Shown here: piece by piece, positions 1 through 5,173 of the stretch
Position numbering within the stretch: the stretch's first letter is position 1
Layout of the letters: each line of letters begins with the position of its first letter
DNA from: an uncultured Nitrospira sp.
GTDB lineage: Bacteria > Nitrospirota > Nitrospiria > Nitrospirales > Nitrospiraceae
Direction: 5' to 3'
Assembly: GCA_946479785.1 (NCBI GenBank)
Contig: CAMLHQ010000120.1
Location: 1-7,663, forward strand
DNA: 7,663 nucleotides
Notes under the pieces: generated by a model
What the model saw: the letters and a program-made list of their open reading frames with translations, nothing else
What the model was told of the DNA's origin: nothing
Database searches by the model: none
Position numbers and translations under genes: made by a program

Positions 1-380
1 GAGAGGACGGGCGGCCGGAAGGAACCATCGGATAATCCGCCGCGGCTGTCGCCGGACGATTGAGGCTGGACTTTCATAGTTTGACCTAGCAGCCTAGGCC
101 TTCCTGCGCGGAGCGGTTTCGAGCGCCTCGGGAAGGGACCTTGATTCAACGATTCCAATTCATTCAGTGACGCGCGGACGGCTCGCGCAATCATCCAAGC
201 CAGTGTGAGCCCCGGAGTCCAATACACGGCATCCCGCATTTGCTCGGCAAGATGAGAGGGCAGATTGACTGTCAGGCGAACCATGCGGGGTTTGACTTCC
301 GTCTCTCGCAGAATCTGCTTCCCGTTGACGTGGAGGTGGAGCGTATTCTCCCCGGTGGTACGGCGTGTCGTTATCGACAT
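1..380 (-). CDS. Ribbon-helix-helix (CopG/ParD-like) DNA-binding protein, 3' end outside window
   Basis: Reading leftwards from ATG at 380-378, the frame stays open for 126 codons to the window edge, so the stop is not seen. Residues about 34-76 have a ribbon-helix-helix layout: a beta strand (VRLTVNLP) followed by two helices. The second helix region contains the AVYWTPGLTLA motif (residues 51-61), followed by a basic GPFPRR...RAGRPR segment (81-96). From memory, this combination marks a family of small RHH proteins often found in accessory DNA; the family name is not certain. A strong Shine-Dalgarno AGGAG lies 7 nt upstream of this ATG. In-frame ATGs at 398 and 395 are less likely because the Shine-Dalgarno would lie inside the gene. 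Related proteins, as I recall them, end soon after GRP; here about 30 low-complexity residues follow. RHH proteins bind DNA as dimers and often autoregulate, as antitoxins or plasmid-copy regulators. No toxin is visible in the window; any partner would lie off the left edge. Confidence 0.72.
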   Translation of the reverse strand, partial: MSITTRRTTGENTLHLHVNGKQILRETEVKPRMVRLTVNLPSHLAEQMRDAVYWTPGLTLAWMIARAVRASLNELESLNQGPFPRRSKPLRAGRPRLLGQTMKVQPQSSGDSRGGLSDGSFRPPVL

Positions 381-384
381 AGGT

Positions 385-392
385 TTTCTCCT
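385..392 (-). promoter_or_regulatory. Ribosome binding site of the RHH gene
   Basis: On the minus strand the sequence GATGAGGAGAAAACCT precedes the ATG at 380. AGGAG is followed by a 7-nt spacer, which is near ideal. It selects this ATG over the two in-frame ATGs immediately upstream. Confidence 0.6.
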
Positions 393-467
393 CATCATGT
401 TGGAGTTGCTTCGATGGGCAGGGCAGCTGGCGATAACGAGAACGATCGATTCGTCCATGTCGGTTGA

Positions 468-504
468 AAGGTCGCGTGCCCACTGAAGACAAGCACGCGA
501 CCTT
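468..504. repeat. Perfect 12-bp inverted repeat
   Basis: AAGGTCGCGTGC at 468-479 is the exact reverse complement of GCACGCGACCTT at 493-504, with a 13-nt loop. It lies about 90 nt upstream of the RHH gene on that gene's strand. It could be a terminator-like hairpin (only a short T run follows on the minus strand), a protein-binding dyad, or a remnant of a mobile-element end. Confidence 0.8.
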
Positions 505-533
505 GATGGCAGAGATGCGGGGCGACGGCATCG

Positions 534-556
534 CTCCGGATGGGCACGATCCGGAG
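534..556. repeat. Perfect 8-bp inverted repeat
   Basis: CTCCGGAT at 534-541 pairs with ATCCGGAG at 549-556 around a 7-nt loop. It lies 29 nt from the 12-bp inverted repeat. No function can be assigned. Confidence 0.7.
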
Positions 557-575
557 GTCACTCCACGCTGGGGAC

Positions 576-587
576 AGGCATATGCCT
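576..587. repeat. 12-bp perfect palindrome AGGCATATGCCT
   Basis: The 12 bases are self-complementary with no spacer, as expected for a small dimeric-regulator site. A chance occurrence cannot be excluded. It is one of several dyads clustered in this gene-poor stretch. Confidence 0.6.
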
Positions 588-905
588 TTTATCGTGGGCT
601 TCCATCGGCGCCGCCTCTCGCCAATCGATTTCAAGCTGACGGTCATCATCGCTGTCACGGGTTGAACCTCACATTGCCACACCTCAGCAACCTCCATACC
701 AGGCGCCTGCGCATCAGCGTTACAGCGAGGAAGAATGCAAAGTGATGGATCTGTTGAGGATTGAGAGATTCGAAGACAATCGGCTTCTACGGAAGGCAGC
801 TCGATGATCGGCAGAGCAGTATCAGAAGTAATACCGAGGTTATCCGCTGAGATACATTGGAGAAAGGACTAAAGAGGCAAGGCAACCAAAAAAGGACAGA
901 GCAGG

Positions 906-1415
906 CTATTGGTGCAAGTGCTTCATCGCTGCTGCGCAGAGGATGATGAAGAATCCCATCCACAATGCAGCGCGTTGAAAGGGGATGACTTCGTACGACT
1001 CGCCCTCTTCTGCTTCATCGTCGGATTTGAAGATTACGGTATAAAGGAAGAGGGTGACGAGGCAGAGAACAAGGAACAACTTGATGAAAAAGACGGTGAG
1101 GTATTTCGCGTGGTGCTGAACCCCGGAACCGGTTTGTGACGTCAGGACTTGGTTGACATAATGAAGGTTGATTCCCCCTGTAAACAACAGCACGACGAGT
1201 AGAATGCCGGCCACCTTCTTGTAGTGCTGATAAAAGACATCAGTGATCGGCTTAATCTGTTCCTTTGCCACGGCCTTCTGTAGCCCCGGCGTGACAGCCA
1301 TGACCAAAAACGCAAGGCCGCCGATCCAAATGACCGCGGACAGCAGATGAAACCAATGGTTTATGATCGGGATGAGTGTATTGAGATCGGTAACAATGCT
1401 TTGAAGAGCGTCCAT
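906..1415 (-). CDS. CopD-like four-helix membrane protein, probable heme or metal binding
   Basis: This 169-residue integral membrane protein has four predicted transmembrane helices at about residues 13-41, 66-88, 104-129 and 147-164. The first helix carries the HWFHLLSAVIWIGGLAF signature (from H20) seen in CopD-domain proteins. That fold is shared with copper-resistance CopD and resembles, at a distance, the heme-binding HemJ family. Possible axial or metal ligands are H20, H23, H64, H85, H101, H102, H166 and H168. The acidic loop at about 131-141 (SDDEAEEGES) is soluble. The protein is far shorter than full-length CopD, so copper import is not established. ATG at 1415 has a modest site (CAGGA, 9 nt spacing). 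The gene lies 52 nt downstream of the NirJ/AhbD-like radical SAM gene on the same strand and is probably the last gene of that cluster. A role in heme handling or membrane electron transfer is inferred from context; a generic uncharacterised membrane protein is the alternative. Confidence 0.8.
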   Translation of the reverse strand: MDALQSIVTDLNTLIPIINHWFHLLSAVIWIGGLAFLVMAVTPGLQKAVAKEQIKPITDVFYQHYKKVAGILLVVLLFTGGINLHYVNQVLTSQTGSGVQHHAKYLTVFFIKLFLVLCLVTLFLYTVIFKSDDEAEEGESYEVIPFQRAALWMGFFIILCAAAMKHLHQ

Positions 1416-1432
1416 CGTGACTAGTCCTGCAG

Positions 1433-1453
1433 GCTGAGGGCCGAGTGCTGAGT
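1433..1453. repeat. Degenerate heptamer array (GCYGAGK x3)
   Basis: Three consecutive 7-bp units, GCTGAGG, GCCGAGT and GCTGAGT, fill part of the 52-nt gap between the radical SAM gene and the CopD-like gene. A similar 7-bp periodic array occurs at 5139-5166. It looks like slippage-derived spacer DNA. Confidence 0.55.
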
Positions 1454-1467
1454 GACGCTCATCGCCG

Positions 1468-2853
1468 CTAAGTTTTGAAGACCGGCGCGTCGTTGCCGAA
1501 TCGCTTCTTGCGCAATTCTTCCATCAGCTCGATCGTGACCGTCGAAATGCCGTTCTCGCGGGCATGCTTTTCGACACCCTTCTTCACCATCGCGCGGAGA
1601 AAATAGGGGATGCGGCTCAGTCGCAAGGACGAAGCTTCATCCCACTCGACTTCAGATTCTTCCTGAACGTTGAAGGCGACTTTGATCCTGGCGCCGCCTT
1701 TCGGGGTATAGAGGCACCACTGATCTTCATCCAGCCAATCGCCGTGGTCCACATAGGGACGGGCGCGACAGCCGCCGCAGATGTCGGTATATTCACAGTC
1801 TCCGCACTTGCCCTTGAGTTGGGGGTAGCGGAAGGAATTGAAGATGTCCGATTTTTCCCAGAGGTCTACAAAACTGTTTTCGCGAATGTTGCCGGCTGAG
1901 AGCGGCATGTAGGGACAGGGCGTCAGTTCACCGTTCGGCGTCACCCGGGCGTAATTCGTACCGGCGAGGCAACCGCCGCCCATATAGCCTGTCGCTTTCG
2001 TAATCGGCGAATTCGGGTCTTTCTCATAGGCCAGTCGCTTGAAGTGCGGCGCGCAGCGGGCGCGGACCAGCATGCCTTTGTAATTGTCCTGGCAGTTGAC
2101 GAGGTAACCGAGCACTTCTTCGTACTGCGCCGGTGTGATGTCGGTCAGTTCTTCGCCGCGGCCTGTGCAGACCATGAAGAAGACGTTCAAGACGCGCGCG
2201 CCGAGGCCATGAGACCATTCCACGACGGCGGGAAGCTCCTGATAATTCATCGGCTGGGCGCTGAAATGCACTTGGAACTGCAGTCCGTTGCGTTTGCTGG
2301 CTTCGATACCGGCCACGGCTGCTTCCCAGGCTCCAGGTACACCGCGGAAGGAGTTATGCTTGGCCGGATCAAGTGAGTCGATGCTGATGCCGACGCCCAT
2401 GACACCGATCTCGACCAGGGTCCTGGCCATCTGATCATCGATCAACATGCCGTTTGTCCCGAAGACGACCATGAAACCGAGCGTCACGGCATGGCGGGCC
2501 ACGTCGAGGATGTCCGGTCGTACCAGCGGTTCACCGCCGGTAATGACAAGAAGGCAGCCCTTGTTGACTTCGGCGATCTGATCAATGAGACGGAAACATT
2601 CTTCGGTCGAAAGTTCATCATCGCCGCCCGCTGCTTTGGTAGTCGCATCGAGGTAGCAATGGTCGCACTTGAGATTACAGCGCTTGGTCAGGTTAAGCGC
2701 GACAAGGTAGGGCTTGAAGTCGTCGACCGTCCGTCCGTCGTACGGACCTTCGCCCTGCGGAGCAGGCGTAAAGAACTGCGTGATCTGCTGTTGAAACGAT
2801 CCGAGCGCTCCCGGTAAAGACGGGATGTTCAGGATCGGCAGCGATTTTCCCAT
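1468..2853 (-). CDS. NirJ/AhbD-like radical SAM/SPASM protein with C-terminal PCP_red-type domain
   Basis: This 461-residue cytoplasmic radical SAM enzyme contains the [4Fe-4S] motif C59-x3-C63-x2-C66 within NLTKRCNLKCDHCYLDA, and the SAM-binding GGEP at 106-109. ISIDS (157-161), HNSFRG (166-171) and GRGEEL (231-236) match the NirJ/AhbD pattern. Auxiliary-cluster cysteines of the SPASM region include C267, C295, C313, C350, C353, C359, C362 and C380, with CGGCRAR at 359-365. Known relatives remove or modify propionate side chains of tetrapyrroles (heme d1 synthesis, or Fe-coproporphyrin III to heme b). Residues about 402-450 (WDEASSLRLSRIPYFLR onward) form a PCP_red-type helical module, named after a protochlorophyllide reductase subunit. 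ATG at 2853 was chosen because it overlaps the previous gene's stop as TGATG and gives the usual family N-terminus. An in-frame extension to 3390 is only the shifted reading of that gene. The exact substrate cannot be decided from sequence; a peptide-modifying SPASM enzyme is less likely. Confidence 0.9.
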   Translation of the reverse strand: MGKSLPILNIPSLPGALGSFQQQITQFFTPAPQGEGPYDGRTVDDFKPYLVALNLTKRCNLKCDHCYLDATTKAAGGDDELSTEECFRLIDQIAEVNKGCLLVITGGEPLVRPDILDVARHAVTLGFMVVFGTNGMLIDDQMARTLVEIGVMGVGISIDSLDPAKHNSFRGVPGAWEAAVAGIEASKRNGLQFQVHFSAQPMNYQELPAVVEWSHGLGARVLNVFFMVCTGRGEELTDITPAQYEEVLGYLVNCQDNYKGMLVRARCAPHFKRLAYEKDPNSPITKATGYMGGGCLAGTNYARVTPNGELTPCPYMPLSAGNIRENSFVDLWEKSDIFNSFRYPQLKGKCGDCEYTDICGGCRARPYVDHGDWLDEDQWCLYTPKGGARIKVAFNVQEESEVEWDEASSLRLSRIPYFLRAMVKKGVEKHARENGISTVTIELMEELRKKRFGNDAPVFKT

Positions 2854-4949
2854 CAGTGACTGGCCCCGGACTTGGCTTTGCCGGTGAGGTTGGCGATCAT
2901 GTCTTTGAGGTTGCCGGTCTTCATGGCCTCTTCCATGTAGCCCTTGGCCTGCTCGATCCCTTCGTTGGCCACTTCCAACGTGATGAGGGTGGTGCCGATC
3001 TTGTCTGCATGCTTGATGATCAGCGCCTTCGTGCAGTCCCGCATGAATCCTTCCGGTGCACGATCCAGCCTCGCTTGGGCATCGGTGGTCCAGGTATAGG
3101 GGGGGGCTTCGGCCTGGTCGTTGCCATTTCCATTGCCGTTCTCGTGGGTGCCGTTGCCGTTGGCGGCTGCCAACTTCACTTCGGCTTCTGCGGATGTTCC
3201 GGCTCCCTTGTTCGCGAAAATCGGCTGATAGTCTTCTGAAGCGGCCTCTTTGATCATGGGGGCGGCATATTCCAGCGTGATCGTGGTCATTCCGAGTTTG
3301 CGCGCGGTCTTTTCGATCTTGGCTTTGGCGCGGCGGCGCTGGAATCCGGCCGGCACGGCACGGATCGCTTCCTTCGCGTCCTTCGTCCACTGCATCGGCA
3401 CATCGTCGTAGGCCAGATCGGTTTCAACCCCGCCTTCCGCCTTCGCGGCTGCTTCAAAGATGCTCTTGTCGACCTGTTTGAACCGGGCCCCTTCCGCACC
3501 GCACACCGGGCACTTCACCGGCGTGTCGCCCTTGCCGATGTACCCGCAGCCGTCGCAGACGAAGTAATTCTGGGTCATCCGATCCAGGTAGGCCTGAGTG
3601 CCTGCACTGACGGTCGGTTTTTCTTCCACGATTTCGGTCATCATGCCGCTGAGCGTCGAGCCCATGAGGTCCTTCGCCACGGAGTCGTCCGCTTGCATCT
3701 TGTCCCGATTGATGCCGGCGGCCTCCAAGCTGCCTCCCAGTGCGCGCATCGCGTCCATCGCGCCCTTAGGGAGAATGTGGCCAACGGCCGCATCCACGAC
3801 CGTGTTGCTGATGATCGTATGGCCCTTTTCGATCGCATACCGGTGGATCGCCGTTTTCGCGACGCCGCGCGCGAAGACGGGAATCTTCTCCATCCGGCGA
3901 AGCGCCTCTTCCGTCCAGGCGATAGTGTATTCGGCTTGTGTATCAATGGGCGGCACGTACTTGCGATTGGAAACGAGCACATTGCATGGCGCACTGCGCA
4001 GCAGGTTTTCGGTGTTGCTGCCGATGTCCATGTCCTCGTCGCTATGCACACCGATGCGGCCGACAATCAGGAGGGCCGGGACATCCTTGCGGACGTATTG
4101 AATAATCTTTTCGAAGGCCTTGCCATCCAATAACGTCGTTTTGACGTCCGTTTGCTCGGCCTGGGCGATTTCGCGGGAGATATCCAAGTGCGACTGATAG
4201 ATCTTGGCCAAGCCGCTGTCGATGATTTCTTCGTGGAGTTTTTCCTGCTCCTTAAAGCGGAAGACCTTGCCCGCTTCTTCATTCAAGACGCCGGAAATGC
4301 TGTGGAATGCGGCGTAGTGGAAGTAGGGATCAAAGGCTGAGATCGCCTCGACCGGCATGTTCAATGCCTTGCCGAGCTGGAGCCCGGTCATCAATCCGCC
4401 GAACGAGTAGGGGCTGCCGTCCACCGCCACGACGATCTTGCCACCATTGAAGGGCTGAGTGTTCTTGATGATCAGCATGTCGGAGTTGCGGACGCGGCGT
4501 ACAACGCGCTCGGTGTTGCTGCCGATCACACTGTCCTTGACCGCCCCGACGCCCAAGGCACCCATGATGACTAAGTCATACGCATTGGTATTGATGTCTT
4601 CGGCCAGAACTTTCCAATTGCGTCCTTCGAGCGAACGCCGTTCAATCGGTAAGTTGGCCTCATTGCACTTTTTATCGACGTAATCGAGGTAGGAGTCCGT
4701 GATGATCTGAAGTCCGCGGGTAATCAGCGAATCGTGGATCTGACGTTGCCGGTCGAGTTCCTTCTCGTCGTGGTATTCCTCGGGTAGGCCCGCCTCCATC
4801 TGCTTGAAACGTTTATCGTGCATTTTGGCCGCATAGACATGGCTGCCCACGATCTTGGAGCCGAACAGTTTGGCCATATGGACGCCGACGTCCACCGCGG
4901 TGTTCGAATGGTCGGAATTGTCGACCGGAATATAGATAGTCTTATACAT
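2853..4949 (-). CDS. Tandem universal stress protein fused to rubredoxin-like and three PCP_red-type domains
   Basis: This is a 698-residue multidomain protein, whereas ordinary UspA proteins have about 140-300 residues. UspA domain 1 spans about 1-163 and domain 2 about 170-328. Both keep the ATP-binding pattern G-x2-G-x9-G-S (G130/G133/G143-S144 and G297/G300/G310-S311), so nucleotide binding is likely. A PCP_red-type module follows at about 343-390 (WTEEALRRMEKIPVFAR), then a rubredoxin-like metal knuckle at 463-492 (C465-x2-C468, C480-x2-C483). Two further PCP_red-type modules lie at about 520-570 and 618-670, separated by an Asn-Gly-rich linker (596-611). No signal peptide or membrane helix is evident, so it should be cytoplasmic. 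ATG at 4949 has a strong GGAGGAGG site 7 nt upstream. The stop overlaps the next gene's start as TGATG, implying translational coupling. A role as an ATP-sensing redox or cofactor-carrier partner of the radical SAM enzyme is inference. The C-terminal half is the unusual part; the USP calls are firm. Confidence 0.9.
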   Translation of the reverse strand: MYKTIYIPVDNSDHSNTAVDVGVHMAKLFGSKIVGSHVYAAKMHDKRFKQMEAGLPEEYHDEKELDRQRQIHDSLITRGLQIITDSYLDYVDKKCNEANLPIERRSLEGRNWKVLAEDINTNAYDLVIMGALGVGAVKDSVIGSNTERVVRRVRNSDMLIIKNTQPFNGGKIVVAVDGSPYSFGGLMTGLQLGKALNMPVEAISAFDPYFHYAAFHSISGVLNEEAGKVFRFKEQEKLHEEIIDSGLAKIYQSHLDISREIAQAEQTDVKTTLLDGKAFEKIIQYVRKDVPALLIVGRIGVHSDEDMDIGSNTENLLRSAPCNVLVSNRKYVPPIDTQAEYTIAWTEEALRRMEKIPVFARGVAKTAIHRYAIEKGHTIISNTVVDAAVGHILPKGAMDAMRALGGSLEAAGINRDKMQADDSVAKDLMGSTLSGMMTEIVEEKPTVSAGTQAYLDRMTQNYFVCDGCGYIGKGDTPVKCPVCGAEGARFKQVDKSIFEAAAKAEGGVETDLAYDDVPMQWTKDAKEAIRAVPAGFQRRRAKAKIEKTARKLGMTTITLEYAAPMIKEAASEDYQPIFANKGAGTSAEAEVKLAAANGNGTHENGNGNGNDQAEAPPYTWTTDAQARLDRAPEGFMRDCTKALIIKHADKIGTTLITLEVANEGIEQAKGYMEEAMKTGNLKDMIANLTGKAKSGASH
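3099..3106 (-). other. Run of eight C in the USP-fusion gene
   Basis: On the coding strand eight consecutive C (codons GCC CCC CCC) lie just before the last PCP_red-type module (AEAPPYTW). The tract is a candidate slippage site. A -1 frame shift here would enter the frame that is open all the way into the radical SAM gene. Confidence 0.7.
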
Positions 4950-4956
4950 CGAGATG

Positions 4957-4964
4957 CCTCCTCC
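4957..4964 (-). promoter_or_regulatory. Strong ribosome binding site of the USP-fusion gene
   Basis: GGAGGAGG lies on the minus strand with 7 nt to the ATG at 4949. It is the strongest ribosome site in the window and suggests that the cluster is efficiently translated. Confidence 0.7.
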
Positions 4965-4998
4965 AGGCGCTCTCCGGACCAGGGCAAACTGGTGTAAT

Positions 4999-5023
4999 TG
5001 TCAAAAAATCCAACCGGTTGACA
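4999..5023. promoter_or_regulatory. Dyad symmetry in the USP-fusion leader
   Basis: TGTCAA (4999-5004) and TTGACA (5018-5023) form an inverted repeat, and the right half overlaps the perfect palindrome CAACCGGTTG (5011-5020). A further small hairpin AGACT/AGTCT follows at 5023-5037. It lies 50-75 nt upstream of the start codon, where an operator or leader structure would be expected. The function is inferred from position only. Confidence 0.4.
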
Positions 5024-5049
5024 GACTAACCCAGTCTCAAAGAGGGCGC

Positions 5050-5079
5050 ATGATAGCACTGGCCAGAAGTCGAATGCAA
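5050..5079 (-). promoter_or_regulatory. Possible sigma-70 promoter for the USP / radical SAM / CopD cluster
   Basis: On the minus strand TATCAT (5055-5050, five of six bases of TATAAT) is preceded after 18 nt by TTGCAT (5079-5074, a poor -35). Transcription would start near 5043, giving a leader of about 95 nt that includes the dyad at 4999-5023. The weak -35 leaves this uncertain, and an activator or another sigma factor could be used instead. Confidence 0.25.
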
Positions 5080-5109
5080 GGAGTTGAGCGGCAGTGGTCA
5101 AGGGGTACT

Positions 5110-5149
5110 GGTCATGGCGGAAAACAGAGCGAAGCACCAGCCAATGACC
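5110..5149. repeat. Imperfect inverted repeat after the B12 radical SAM gene
   Basis: GGTCATGGC (5110-5118) pairs with GCCAATGACC (5140-5149) with one bulged base and a 21-nt loop. It lies 25-64 nt past the stop codon of the B12 radical SAM gene. No T run follows on the minus strand, so it is not a standard factor-independent terminator, though it may stabilise the 3' end of the transcript. Confidence 0.4.
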
Positions 5150-5166
5150 GACGACCGATGGTCAAT
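5139..5166. repeat. Degenerate heptamer array in the spacer
   Basis: Four consecutive 7-bp units on the plus strand read AGCCAAT, GACCGAC, GACCGAT and GGTCAAT. They begin 8 nt past the stop of the B12 radical SAM gene. The same 7-bp period occurs at 1433-1453. Confidence 0.55.
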
Positions 5167-5173
5167 GAGTCGG

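Larger units (their letters stand above)
381..905. other. Gene-poor stretch rich in inverted repeats
   Basis: No convincing gene is seen in this 525-nt stretch. Short open frames exist on both strands (for example 464-745 plus and 395-697 minus), but their translations are rich in Arg, Ser, Pro, Cys and Trp, show no family motif and lack good ribosome sites. The stretch contains several dyads: a 12-bp stem (468-504), an 8-bp stem (534-556), palindromes AGGCATATGCCT (576-587), CGGCGCCG (606-613) and CAGGCGCCTG (700-709). Near the right end, just past the stop of the CopD-like gene, a run of six A (888-893; six T on the minus strand) lacks a clear GC-rich hairpin before it, so a factor-independent terminator cannot be claimed. 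Confidence 0.5.

Noticed and set aside
468..667. Integron attC-like site, because of inverted repeats and a GTTGAAC at 661-667.
   Set aside because: No matching RYYYAAC partner at a fitting distance with the internal L/R boxes, and no integrase or cassette structure is seen.
395..697. A 100-codon minus-strand frame ending 14 nt before the RHH gene, spaced like an operon partner.
   Set aside because: No family motif, odd composition (Arg, Trp, Cys, Pro), no good ribosome site, and it runs through several palindromes; the spacing alone is not enough.
160..745. Other open frames on both strands here (160-561 minus; 240-467, 265-486 and 464-745 plus).
   Set aside because: Translations lack recognisable domains, and those left of 380 are antisense to or overlap the RHH gene in another frame.
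741..803. A 20-codon plus-strand frame starting ATGGATCTGTTGAGG.
   Set aside because: Too short and without family resemblance; a chance frame or decayed remnant cannot be told apart.
880..905. Factor-independent terminator after the CopD-like gene.
   Set aside because: There is a six-T run on the minus strand but no GC-rich hairpin directly before it.
2854..3390. An in-frame 179-codon upstream extension of the radical SAM gene.
   Set aside because: Its translation is Arg/His/Gln-rich with no family match and is the shifted reading of the USP-fusion gene; the ATG at 2853 in TGATG gives the normal family N-terminus.
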